Origin: a virus
Direction: 5' to 3' (one strand)
Length of the DNA: 24,033 nt
Virus record (IMG/VR): IMGVR_UViG_3300045996_000515
Coordinates: 1-24,033 of that record
Below, piece by piece: positions 1-7,199 of this stretch. Under the pieces are notes generated by a model, which was not told the DNA's origin, made no database searches, and saw only the letters and a list, made by a program, of their open reading frames with translations. The position numbers and the translations under genes were made by a program. How positions within the stretch are numbered: position 1 is the first letter of the stretch; each line of letters starts with the position of its first letter.

Positions 1-529
1 CTGCAATAGCTTGTGCTAATTCGGTCCCGATTGCGAACACTCCCAAGGCTGCAAGCATAACCTCTTTATAATTTGGAACCGTAGAGATAACGTAAGGCAT
101 GAAAATAAAATCATCCCCAGTTATTGTTTTGGTTTCCTCGTATAGATACTCGAATGTAAAGCTGTCTGCTATATCATTAAGCCAGTCTATCTTAGCCCGT
201 TCCTTGGCTGAAACAGTTATATCGCTGCACGAGATAGCCTTAAGTTCTGTTAAATCTAAATAACCGGTGAATGGTTTTTCTGTTTGTCCTTTTTCGCTTA
301 CTTCAATATCAAAAGGAATCCCCTCAAATACTCCAACACCTCCAACAAGGCCATCCGCAATCCACTTATTTACAATGGCTGTATTCTCTCTAACAAACCT
401 CCAATCATTAATTTTTACCTGGCTTTGAACTACATCTTTATCGTAGTTAAGCTCAATACTAAGTTCACCGGCATTAAAAGGCCAGTTTATCTTAGTGTTG
501 TTTAGGTAAAAAGTAACATCAGCAGCCAT
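1..529 (-). CDS. Phage structural protein, N-terminal part (runs off left edge)
   Basis: This reading frame is open from an ATG at 529 to the window edge, giving about 176 residues with no stop. It begins MAADVTFYLNNTKINWPF. Its start codon follows directly after the portal stop codon, so the two genes form one leftward operon. The visible part is rich in beta-strand-like and aspartate/asparagine-containing stretches, with a more hydrophobic segment near the break (LAALGVFAIG). I see no catalytic motif. The position next to the portal gene and the large open size suggest a virion protein, perhaps of tail or baseplate, but I do not recognise the family. The full length and product need the sequence to the left. 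Confidence 0.7.
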   Translation of the reverse strand, partial: MAADVTFYLNNTKINWPFNAGELSIELNYDKDVVQSQVKINDWRFVRENTAIVNKWIADGLVGGVGVFEGIPFDIEVSEKGQTEKPFTGYLDLTELKAISCSDITVSAKERAKIDWLNDIADSFTFEYLYEETKTITGDDFIFMPYVISTVPNYKEVMLAALGVFAIGTELAQAIA

Positions 530-1732
530 TTAAGCTAGTTGTAATTCTTTAGCAAGTATTTGTGTAGCCATTGCAGCATCAAGCAAGCCACCTGAAACAG
601 CCTTGGTAAGCGCATCAATTAGGGTGTTTATCCCCTGTAATCCTTTTTGTTTGTTCTCTTTTAATAAACTTAAGTGCTCGTAAGAAGCCACAAGGCGAAG
701 GTTCTCAGGAACTCCGATAAACTTTCCAAAGGATTGAGTAAACTGATCCGCTTCAGGAATGATTGTATCCTGGTAAACCTGAAGTATTGAGTTCTTTACA
801 TTTTCAAACGTTGCATTTTTGTTTGAGAACATATTGATGTTAAGCCCAAAGGAATCAACTAGTGTGATAAGGTTGGAATCAACTTCCTCGAACAACATCA
901 TGTCCTTGGTTGCAAAGCTCATGGCTTGCCACTTAAGAGAGGCTTCAGTAAGCTTTATTTTGCGCTGGCCTATTCCAATACCGTACTCAGTTGTAAATTG
1001 TTCCTCTACTTTTTTACGCTCATCAGAAGTTAAAGGAATAGCCCCCATTGAATCCTTTGACTCATTTGAAAGAATACCAAGCGGCCCACGTTGAGCCATT
1101 GTTACATTTCTGAACTCGTATGCTAGCTTTATATTAGAGAGCACATACTGAAGCGAAGTAACGGGGCTTAATCCTAATACCGGGTGATTAATATTCGTTA
1201 AGCGGGAATAAAGAATATCGTTAGTATCATAGTTTTCTTTTGTTCCGCTTGCGTCTTTATACTCGTACCCTTTGATTATATCATCTACTGATACCTGGCG
1301 GAATATCTTTCCAGATAATATCGGCTGAATATAGTTTGAAGAGATATTAAATAAGGTTGCAGGGTACTTGTATAGGTTGGATGGCTTATTCTTGAACATG
1401 AACTGGTTCCCGTAAACCTGCTCCTGTATTTTGAACTCTTTTAAAAAGCCGTTCATGGTTTGGATAGGGTTAGGGTTCTGGATAAGCTTTTGCAAATCCT
1501 TATCCTCCTTACGGTTCCCTTTTGCATCAACCAGGTAAATCTCCATGTTACAGAACATCGAAGCCTTACGGTCTATAACTGCTTTTAATTGTGGTATTGT
1601 ATTGTAAAGCTCGAATGGCTCATCTGTTGAAATCCAAACAGGGCCTTTTTGACCAACTACCTGGCTGAAGTAAACGCTATTGCCAAATAATCTTCTGTTT
1701 AAGTATTGTTTTAGGCTATTGGAAAACCCCAT
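530..1732 (-). CDS. Phage portal protein (HK97-like family)
   Basis: The product is 400 residues, the usual size for an HK97-type portal, the ring through which DNA enters and leaves the capsid and onto which the tail is joined. Support: the N-terminal part has the pattern PQLKAVIDRKASMFCNMEIYL, followed by NPNPIQT and an EQVYGNQF-like segment typical of the portal clip and wing regions. A GLSPVTSLQ segment is followed by a long helix, and a late LVDSFGLNINMF segment matches the 'lgvP..l' region of the family. The ATG at 1732 is the only good start. The gene is transcribed leftward, away from the protease and capsid genes, which is not the usual single-strand head cluster. A divergent promoter lies just upstream. 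Confidence 0.88.
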   Translation of the reverse strand: MGFSNSLKQYLNRRLFGNSVYFSQVVGQKGPVWISTDEPFELYNTIPQLKAVIDRKASMFCNMEIYLVDAKGNRKEDKDLQKLIQNPNPIQTMNGFLKEFKIQEQVYGNQFMFKNKPSNLYKYPATLFNISSNYIQPILSGKIFRQVSVDDIIKGYEYKDASGTKENYDTNDILYSRLTNINHPVLGLSPVTSLQYVLSNIKLAYEFRNVTMAQRGPLGILSNESKDSMGAIPLTSDERKKVEEQFTTEYGIGIGQRKIKLTEASLKWQAMSFATKDMMLFEEVDSNLITLVDSFGLNINMFSNKNATFENVKNSILQVYQDTIIPEADQFTQSFGKFIGVPENLRLVASYEHLSLLKENKQKGLQGINTLIDALTKAVSGGLLDAAMATQILAKELQLA

Positions 1733-1778
1733 TAAGATCGTTTTTAACCATTCTACAAAATATTATTTGTAAAATATA

Positions 1779-1807
1779 TTTGTTTACAAAATTAAATTTT
1801 ATATTTG
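1779..1807 (+). promoter_or_regulatory. Rightward promoter for the head-tail operon
   Basis: TTTG at 1779-1782 is followed after 17 bases by TATATTTG at 1800-1807, fitting TAnnTTTG. The spacing is at the short end of the known range. Transcription would start near 1814, about 37 bases before the protease ATG. The same region has three ATTTGT repeats (1765, 1778, 1803) and two inverted repeats that could bind a late regulator. Confidence 0.55.
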
Positions 1808-1817
1808 TTTCACCAAA
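1787..1817 (-). promoter_or_regulatory. Leftward promoter for the portal operon
   Basis: Read on the minus strand there is TTTG (complement of 1814-1817), 19 bases, then TAATTTTG (complement of 1787-1794). This matches the Bacteroidota consensus TTTG-N19..21-TAnnTTTG exactly. The predicted start of transcription is near 1780, about 48 bases before the portal ATG. It overlaps the rightward promoter. The match is read from sequence; activity is inferred. Confidence 0.6.
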
Positions 1818-1850
1818 CATTGTTACAACAAATAATAAAAAAGTTTGCTA

Positions 1851-2690
1851 ATGACATTAACACTTGAACAAAAGAAAGCCAAGCACTACGCTGTAAAAGG
1901 TTGTGGCGGTGTTCAGTTACACGTTAAAGATGTTGATACTGTTGGCAGGACCGTAACCGGGTTTTACAATACCCTTAATTATTTTGATTCTGATTTCGAT
2001 GTTATTGTTTCAGGAGCCACAAAGAAGTCTATATCTGAGAGAGGGCCTTTGTCAAGTGCAACAGCCAAAATAAAACACGCTTTGCAGCATGATTTAACCC
2101 AGTTGCCAGGAAAGATTAAGGTCCTTGAAGAGAAAACATTTAATGGTTACTCAGGAATATACTTTGAAACCAAAATGAGTGATACTACCCTTGGTAACGA
2201 TACTCTAAAAAATTACCTAGAAGGGATTTACGATAACCACTCAATAGGTTTTCAATACCTACAACTAGAGGCTGTTGATGCAGATTCTAAGGCGTGGCAG
2301 TCAACATTAAATATGTTGGTTAACCCTAAAGATGCTGAAGCTGTTGGCCTTCTTTATTTAGTTAAAGAAATAGCACTGTTTGAAGGAAGCACCGTAGCAT
2401 TTGGAGCAAACCAGCTTACACCATTCTTAGGGGTAAAGTCCGGCAATAAGGATTCTTTGCGCATAGCATTAAACTCTCAAATCGATAAACTGGTAAAGGC
2501 TGTTAAGTCAGGGACCCAGTCAGATGAAATACTGCAATCTTTTGAATTGCAGACTTACCAATTAAAACAAATGGTAAATGAATTAACTGAAGTTGTTACA
2601 ATCCCTAAAAGCACTCCAACGGAGCCGCCTGTTGAGGTTAAGCAGTCAGTCAACTATGAATACTTAAAAACCAATTTAAAAATCTCTTAA
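1851..2690 (+). CDS. HK97-family prohead protease
   Basis: The product is 279 residues from the ATG at 1851; an in-frame TTG six bases upstream is less likely. It should cut the capsid protein's scaffold domain during head maturation. The family (peptidase S78/U35) uses a His-Ser pair. Visible here are LQHD with His80, followed by LPGKIKVLEE, then a DNHSIGF segment with Ser131, the usual S-x-GF site. The N-terminal part (AVKGCGGVQLHVKDVDTVGR) fits the barrel start of the family. About 100 residues after the protease core look flexible and may act in scaffolding. It is the first gene of the rightward late operon, 9 bases before the capsid gene. Confidence 0.9.
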   Translation: MTLTLEQKKAKHYAVKGCGGVQLHVKDVDTVGRTVTGFYNTLNYFDSDFDVIVSGATKKSISERGPLSSATAKIKHALQHDLTQLPGKIKVLEEKTFNGYSGIYFETKMSDTTLGNDTLKNYLEGIYDNHSIGFQYLQLEAVDADSKAWQSTLNMLVNPKDAEAVGLLYLVKEIALFEGSTVAFGANQLTPFLGVKSGNKDSLRIALNSQIDKLVKAVKSGTQSDEILQSFELQTYQLKQMVNELTEVVTIPKSTPTEPPVEVKQSVNYEYLKTNLKIS

Positions 2691-2699
2691 ACCCAACGA

Positions 2700-3929
2700 A
2701 TGGAAAAAGAACAAAAAGAGTTACTTGATGCTATAAAAGGTCAGGTAACTGAACTAGTAGAAAAAGGAGCTGAGGCTTCCAAAAAAGAAATCGATTCTGT
2801 AAAAGCAGAGTTGAAAAAACTTGAAGATGCTTCTAAGTCAACAGAAGTTATCGAAGAAGTAAAGCGTTTAGCGGCTGACGTTAACGCAATGAAAGAAAAA
2901 GGAAAAGAAACTCACACTGCAAGAGTTAACACATTAGCTGATGCAATTGTTGAAGGTTTCAAAACCCTAAACAAAGAAGGTGCTTTAAAAGGTATCAAAA
3001 AAGGTGAGTGGAAAAACATTGAGGTAAAAGCTGCCGGAACAATGACTACTGCTAACATTGATGCAGTTGGTACATCTTCTATTCCTTATTCTTTAGCTTC
3101 AATTGAGCCAGGTGTTTCAAGAACTCAAAGACGTTCACCTTTCTTACTTCAGTTAGTTAATACTGGAAGCACAAACAAAGGTATCGTTCAGTGGGCTGAA
3201 CAGGTTAACGTTGATGGAGCTGCTAACGTAACTGCTGAAGGTGCTGCTAAATCACAAGCTGATTTTGACATCCAGGAAGCATCTGCTAAGGTTGAAAAAG
3301 TTACAGCTTACATTAAGGTTTCTACTGAAATGCTTGATGATGTTGATTACATGGATGCCGAAATCCGTAACGAGCTTATGGAAATTGTAAGGTTGAAAAT
3401 GGATCAGCAAATCTTAGCTGGTAACGGTACATCACCTCAGTTAAAAGGTATCCTTCAGTATGCAACTTCTTTTGCAGCAGGAACATTTGCAGCAGCAATC
3501 AACGGAGCTACAAACTTTGACTCATTGAGAGTAGCAATCAACCAGATTGTAAAAGAAAACTTTACTCCTAATTACATTGTAATGCACCCTTCTGATGTTG
3601 CTGCAATGGACTTGGCAAAGGATTCTACTGGACAGTATATTATGCCTCCATTCTCAACAGTAGGTAACACTGTGATTAAGGGCTTACCTGTAATTGAGAA
3701 CACTGGTGTTACTGAAGGTGATTTCTTAGTAGGTGACTTCACAAAGTCAATCGTTCGTTTAAGAAAAGATGCTCAGATCAGCGTTGGACACGAAAACGAT
3801 GATTTCACTAAGAACCTTGTAACTATCCTTTGTGAGATGAGAGGTGTTCACTACATCAAATCAAACCACACGAAGGCATTTGTTAAAGGAACATTTGCTA
3901 CTACAAACGCTGCTTTAGAAACAGCCTAA
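2700..3929 (+). CDS. Major capsid protein (HK97 fold)
   Basis: The product is 409 residues. Residues 1 to about 75 are a charged coiled coil, the scaffold (delta) domain of HK97-type capsid proteins. A likely cleavage zone lies near residues 108-114, just before GTMTTANIDAVG. The rest fits the fold: SIEPGVSRTQRRSPFL, an E-loop-like segment around IVQWAEQVNVDG, VEKVTAYIKVSTEMLDD, the spine-helix region MDQQILAGNGTSPQLKGI, and IVMHPSDVAAMDL. The preceding gene encodes the matching protease. Codon use is more uniform (GCT, GTT, GGT) than in neighbouring genes, as expected for the most highly expressed product. A strong terminator follows 19 bases after the stop. Confidence 0.95.
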   Translation: MEKEQKELLDAIKGQVTELVEKGAEASKKEIDSVKAELKKLEDASKSTEVIEEVKRLAADVNAMKEKGKETHTARVNTLADAIVEGFKTLNKEGALKGIKKGEWKNIEVKAAGTMTTANIDAVGTSSIPYSLASIEPGVSRTQRRSPFLLQLVNTGSTNKGIVQWAEQVNVDGAANVTAEGAAKSQADFDIQEASAKVEKVTAYIKVSTEMLDDVDYMDAEIRNELMEIVRLKMDQQILAGNGTSPQLKGILQYATSFAAGTFAAAINGATNFDSLRVAINQIVKENFTPNYIVMHPSDVAAMDLAKDSTGQYIMPPFSTVGNTVIKGLPVIENTGVTEGDFLVGDFTKSIVRLRKDAQISVGHENDDFTKNLVTILCEMRGVHYIKSNHTKAFVKGTFATTNAALETA

Positions 3930-3948
3930 TAAGTAATAGATAACTAAG

Positions 3949-3978
3949 AATACCGGGTGAAATACCCCGGTATTTTTT
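3949..3978 (+). terminator. Rho-independent terminator after the capsid gene
   Basis: A perfect 9-bp stem AATACCGGG (3949-3957) / CCCGGTATT (3966-3974) with an 8-base loop is followed by a T tract to 3978. It lies inside the late operon, so it probably lets most transcripts stop after capsid and a minority read on into the connector genes. Confidence 0.85.
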
Positions 3979-4004
3979 AAAACATAAACCTTAAAACAAA
4001 GCTC

Positions 4005-4187
4005 ATGGCTAAGAAGGAAAAAGTAGTAAAAGAAACTAAGGCAATTGAAACTCCTGAGATAACAACAACAGAGGTTAAGATTGTTGGATTAAGTGGTGCA
4101 AAGCACCTGGTAGCGGGAACTGAATATACCGTAGGTGCTGAGGTTGCAAAGAACCTTATCGCTAAAGGTTGGGCTAAGTTAGCCTAA
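4005..4187 (+). CDS. Small head-region protein, unknown
   Basis: The product is 60 residues, with a lysine/glutamate-rich N-terminal half and a C-terminal part GTEYTVGAEVAKNLIAKGWAKLA. The pattern 'G..Y.V....A..LI.KG.A' is known from small proteins encoded between capsid and connector genes in many phages, where its role is not settled. It has an A-rich leader (aaaacaaagctc) and no Shine-Dalgarno site. It is the first gene after the capsid terminator and the last before the tRNA. A minor head or joining protein is the best guess, from position only. Confidence 0.75.
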   Translation: MAKKEKVVKETKAIETPEITTTEVKIVGLSGAKHLVAGTEYTVGAEVAKNLIAKGWAKLA

Positions 4188-4194
4188 ATAATAT

Positions 4195-4267
4195 AGCGAG
4201 TTAGAGCAGTTGGTAGCTCGTTGGGTTCATTACCCAAAGGTCGAAGGTTCGAGTCCTTCACTCGCCA
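4195..4267 (+). tRNA. tRNA-Met(CAT), initiator-like
   Basis: A full 73-base cloverleaf can be drawn: acceptor 4195-4201 with 4260-4266, D stem GAGC/GCTC, anticodon stem TTGGG/CCCAA, anticodon CAT at 4228-4230, T stem GAAGG/CCTTC with loop TTCGAGT, and discriminator A4267. CCA is not encoded. Several features are those of initiator, not elongator, tRNA: three G:C pairs in a row next to the anticodon loop, an A11:U24 pair in the D stem, and an unpaired 1:72 position (A1, C72). Base 37 is T where A is usual. It lies on the sense strand of the late operon, between two protein genes, and must be cut from that transcript or read from it. Confidence 0.9.
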
Positions 4268-4281
4268 CAAAAATATAAGTT

Positions 4282-4410
4282 ATGGTAACGGTTAATTTAA
4301 AGTGCCCTATTTGCGATAAAGATCATATTAAAGCGGTTCGTAATTACGCGAAATCAGCTCAGATTAAATGCTGCAAAAAGGTTATAACATTTAGCGCAAA
4401 GAAAGACTAA
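4282..4410 (+). CDS. 42-residue zinc-binding microprotein
   Basis: The ATG at 4282 opens a 42-residue frame ending at TAA 4408-4410, starting MVTVNLKCPICDK and ending IKCCKKVITFSAKKD. A CPIC pair and a CC pair about 20 residues later could hold one zinc ion, like a short zinc ribbon. It fills the gap between the tRNA and the next gene, with 14 bases before and 6 after, in the same direction. This tight fit and the cysteine pattern argue that it is real. Its role is unknown; small zinc proteins of this sort occur in phages as nucleic-acid binders or translation regulators (compare Com of phage Mu, only by general type). Confidence 0.65.
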   Translation: MVTVNLKCPICDKDHIKAVRNYAKSAQIKCCKKVITFSAKKD

Positions 4411-4416
4411 CAGTTA

Positions 4417-4923
4417 ATGGGATTACTCATAGTAAAGGAAGATTTCACAGGAAAGTTCAAGATAGCCACAGGGTTATTTGATAAGCTTGACGCGTACATC
4501 ACACGCTATGAGGAAACTATTCTTATTGATCTTTTAGGAGCTACGTTATTTGATTTATTTAAGGCTGATGTAAATACTACAACCAAGGAACCTCAAACTC
4601 CTATCTATCAAAACCTTTACAATGAATTTCACCAGGATTACAACGGGTGTATAAAGAAGAGTAGAGGATTAAAAGATATGCTTTTAGCTATGATATACTT
4701 TGAGTTCAAGCGGGATGAAAAGTATAAATCAACTACCGGAGGCACAACCGTAGCAACAATAGAAACAGGCAGAGAGGCGGGATTTTCTGAGGAACCAATA
4801 TTTGTAAAGTATAACGAAGGGATAACAACCTATTGCGCTATACAATGGTATTTAAATAAGAATTTCTCTTTGTATCCTGACTTTAACGGGCAGTATAAAG
4901 GATTAGCTCACTGGGCTCTGTAA
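4417..4923 (+). CDS. Probable head-tail connector protein
   Basis: The product is 168 residues, beginning MGLLIVKEDFTGKFKIATG. The helical pattern 'YEETILIDLLGATLFDLF' followed by a second helical part (KDMLLAMIYFEFKRDEK) and a C-terminal 'YNEGITTYCAIQWYLNKN' resembles the mostly alpha-helical adaptor proteins that sit below the portal (gp6-like) and Bacteroidota phage proteins of that size. Position supports this: it follows the capsid and small head genes and precedes a neck-like gene. The stop codon overlaps the next start (TAATG), which suggests translational coupling. Family placement is by pattern and context, not by a sure motif. Confidence 0.6.
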   Translation: MGLLIVKEDFTGKFKIATGLFDKLDAYITRYEETILIDLLGATLFDLFKADVNTTTKEPQTPIYQNLYNEFHQDYNGCIKKSRGLKDMLLAMIYFEFKRDEKYKSTTGGTTVATIETGREAGFSEEPIFVKYNEGITTYCAIQWYLNKNFSLYPDFNGQYKGLAHWAL

Positions 4924-5438
4924 TGGCAAGGAAAGAGATATACGAACGAGTCCAGGATGTAATAAATAATATAGACTGGTCAGCCATTGCAACCGGCCAG
5001 CCTAAGTTCTTTCACGGTACTGTACTGGCTACTTCAGTTGAGCTTTCTAACCTTGAAAAAGGATCTGATAAACTGCCAATGATTTACCTATTGGAGGTTA
5101 TCAAGGAGCGAGTTAATAATGATGATGGGTTAACCTTAGAAGTAGAGGCTGATGTTAGGCTGTTCTTTTTAGCTGAGGCGAATATTGAGGACTGGAATAC
5201 AGACGGGCACTATACCGGAGCAATCAAACCAATGAGAATCCTGGCGGATATGTTCATTGAAGGGTTAAAAGACTCTGGAACGGTAGGGGATTTTGAAAGC
5301 TACACACTTATAAATCATGCAAAGTGGGGAGTATATACAACTGATCGCGGGACTAAATCAAAACTTTTCCCGGATGATCTTTCAGGCTGCGAATTACAAA
5401 TAAACATACCATTCCTAAAAGAATGTGAATGCTGTTAA
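4923..5438 (+). CDS. Probable neck or tail-completion protein
   Basis: The product is 171 residues. Its start overlaps the previous stop by one base. The order of parts (an N-terminal helix, then beta strands such as MIYLLEVIKERV and LTLEVEADVRLFFLAEA, a helix PMRILADMFIEGL, and a final strand INIPF) fits the alpha/beta fold of tail terminator proteins. It ends with ECECC, a cysteine-rich tail that could be surface-exposed. It sits between the connector gene and the tail tube gene, where tail terminators are normally encoded. I assign the role from layout and predicted fold only. Confidence 0.55.
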   Translation: MARKEIYERVQDVINNIDWSAIATGQPKFFHGTVLATSVELSNLEKGSDKLPMIYLLEVIKERVNNDDGLTLEVEADVRLFFLAEANIEDWNTDGHYTGAIKPMRILADMFIEGLKDSGTVGDFESYTLINHAKWGVYTTDRGTKSKLFPDDLSGCELQINIPFLKECECC

Positions 5439-5482
5439 ACTTAAATAAACCAAAATAAAAACAACAATTAAAACTAAAACAA

Positions 5483-6400
5483 ATGGGAGCTTGCAAATGC
5501 GAAAACACATTAGGTAACACTGGCACACCAACCTGCGAAAGCATTGCTAGCGTTACGAAAAAATTAATCTTCGTTCCTTATTATGACGAGGATGGGAACA
5601 TCAATAAAATTGATACAAGTGCTACCTTGGATCAAACTTGGCTTGATGCTTTATTGAATCATGCCGATTCAGACAAACGTTGGTATCCTACACCTGAGAT
5701 TAAAAACGTTTCAGATGAAAGAGGAGAGCCTAAATACGAAGAGTTTGGCGATGGTACGAAAGTTTTAATCCAGGATGGAGCTCGTGCTTTTAAAGCTTTA
5801 TTTGTTGGAGTTTCTAGTACTTTTTTATCAAAAATTTCAGATAACAGATGCGCTGATTTAGGCGTATATCACATTGATAAGAACGGCAACCTAATCGGTA
5901 CTGAAATCGTTGATGGATACTTATACCCTACAAGGATTGAAAAGAGTTCATACTTAGCGAAATTAATCAAAGCTCAGGATGGAGCTGTTCAAAAGGTGGA
6001 GCTTTCTTTTGAGTATCATGGTGATGAGGATGATGCTGATTTAAGAATGATTAAAGCATCCGAGTTCGCTTCAGGGGTTCGTATGTTATTAACTACCGGC
6101 TTAATGGATGTTACAGCGGTAATTACAAGCCCGACAACTACCGGCTTTGTTGCAACACTAAACACAGATTACGGTTCGGTTGCGAATAAAATAAAGGCAA
6201 ATGGATGGGTAGCTGCTGATTTTGTTCTTTACAATGAAACGGACAGCTTAAGCGTGGCAATTACAAGCGTAACTGAAACTTCAGATGGTGTTTACACTTT
6301 TGTAATCCCTGCTCAAACTTCAGGCGATGTTTTAAGGTTAAGCAAAGCAGCGGCTAAAAAGAAGTACGATCTTTCAAATGCTACGGTAACCATTCCTTAA
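5483..6400 (+). CDS. Probable major tail (tube) protein
   Basis: The product is 305 residues. It has a long A-rich leader (about 40 bases with almost no G), typical of strongly translated Bacteroidota genes, and its own terminator follows, both signs of high expression. Residues 1-200 look like a tube domain, with alternating strands and a loop containing YEEFGDGTKVLIQDGARAF. Residues from about 210 to 305, rich in Thr, Val and Ser (VTAVITSPTTTGFVATLN), look like an added Ig-like domain, a common decoration on siphovirus tubes. The first 20 residues have four cysteines (ACKCENTLG..TPTCES). The place just before the tape measure cluster supports the call. Confidence 0.65.
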   Translation: MGACKCENTLGNTGTPTCESIASVTKKLIFVPYYDEDGNINKIDTSATLDQTWLDALLNHADSDKRWYPTPEIKNVSDERGEPKYEEFGDGTKVLIQDGARAFKALFVGVSSTFLSKISDNRCADLGVYHIDKNGNLIGTEIVDGYLYPTRIEKSSYLAKLIKAQDGAVQKVELSFEYHGDEDDADLRMIKASEFASGVRMLLTTGLMDVTAVITSPTTTGFVATLNTDYGSVANKIKANGWVAADFVLYNETDSLSVAITSVTETSDGVYTFVIPAQTSGDVLRLSKAAAKKKYDLSNATVTIP

Positions 6401-6423
6401 TCAACTTAATTAATTTAATAATT

Positions 6424-6458
6424 AGCCCGGTTCGTTACAAAGCGGATCGGGCTTTTTT
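6424..6458 (+). terminator. Rho-independent terminator after the tail tube gene
   Basis: The stem AGCCCGGTTCG (6424-6434) / CGGATCGGGCT (6443-6453) has 11 pairs, two of them G:T, with an 8-base loop and a TTTTTT run to 6458. As after the capsid gene, it probably raises the ratio of tube protein to downstream products. Confidence 0.85.
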
Positions 6459-6470
6459 AAAACTACTATT

Positions 6471-6731
6471 ATGGCAAACTTAAACGATAAAGATTATTTG
6501 GAGTTTCAAGGAACTACATTTTATGTTCCAAACCTTATGAAATGGACTAAGGACCAATTCAAAGCTAAGTACAAAGGGTTGGTAAATTATGACCTGGACC
6601 ATGCATGGATGGAAATTGAAAAGGGAATAAAAGAAATCGAAAGAAGATCAATCCCTATTGATACTCCTGAAGAAAAAGCCGCTGACATTGTAAGCAAAAA
6701 GCAATACAAGGGAACGATTAAAAAGAAGTAA
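6471..6731 (+). CDS. Small pre-tape protein, unknown
   Basis: The product is 86 residues: an N-terminal part with FQGTTFYVPNLMKWTKDQFKAKYKG, then a charged helix and a lysine-rich end. It starts 12 bases after the tail-tube terminator. The TAA stop is followed at once by the ATG of the next gene in the same frame. Genes in this place in siphoviruses often encode tail assembly chaperones, but I see no slippery heptamer that would give the usual frameshifted pair. Function is unknown. Confidence 0.75.
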   Translation: MANLNDKDYLEFQGTTFYVPNLMKWTKDQFKAKYKGLVNYDLDHAWMEIEKGIKEIERRSIPIDTPEEKAADIVSKKQYKGTIKKK

Positions 6732-7199
6732 ATGGAGGCTTTGACCTTGCTACTTGGCCGGATCAAACGGCTGAATGTTTCTGATTTATTTAAACAGGTT
6801 ATTGCCGAGGATAAAACTTTGCAAGCCCAAATAATAGACTGGAATATTGAACAGCTTTATGAAAAAGGCAAGGATAGTAAAGGGCAATCACTAGGGGAGT
6901 ACTCCGCTATCACCATTAACTTTTATAAACCATTAGCAGCCAGCGAGGGAAGGGATGGAAGAACTGACCATATAACCTTAAAAGATACCGGGGCCTTTTA
7001 CCGGTCCTTCAGGATATTAATTCCTTCCAGCGGTGACTTTATAGAGATTGAGGCAGACCCTATAAAAGATGGTGGCGTTAATTTATTTGAGGCTTATGGT
7101 ATTGACATTCTTGGACTGGATGAGTCAAACATGGATAACCTGGCCGATGAGATAAGGGACAGGTTAGCAGAATTAATTATTGAACGTATTGCAGCATGA
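6732..7199 (+). CDS. Tail-region protein, unknown
   Basis: The product is 155 residues. It has a central segment QLYEKGKDSKGQSLGEYS and then HITLKDTGAFYRSF. The pattern 'L.EKG.DS.G..LG.YS ... LKDTG.FY.SF' recurs, as I recall, in small Bacteroidota phage tail proteins of unknown role. An alpha-helical end (NLADEIRDRLAELIIERIA) could mediate assembly. It begins directly after the preceding stop and overlaps the next gene by four bases (ATGA), so the three pre-tape genes are probably coupled in translation. Confidence 0.75.
   Translation: MEALTLLLGRIKRLNVSDLFKQVIAEDKTLQAQIIDWNIEQLYEKGKDSKGQSLGEYSAITINFYKPLAASEGRDGRTDHITLKDTGAFYRSFRILIPSSGDFIEIEADPIKDGGVNLFEAYGIDILGLDESNMDNLADEIRDRLAELIIERIAA

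Noticed and set aside
284-505. 73-residue open frame on the plus strand
   Set aside because: It is antisense to the clear leftward structural gene and has no family features.
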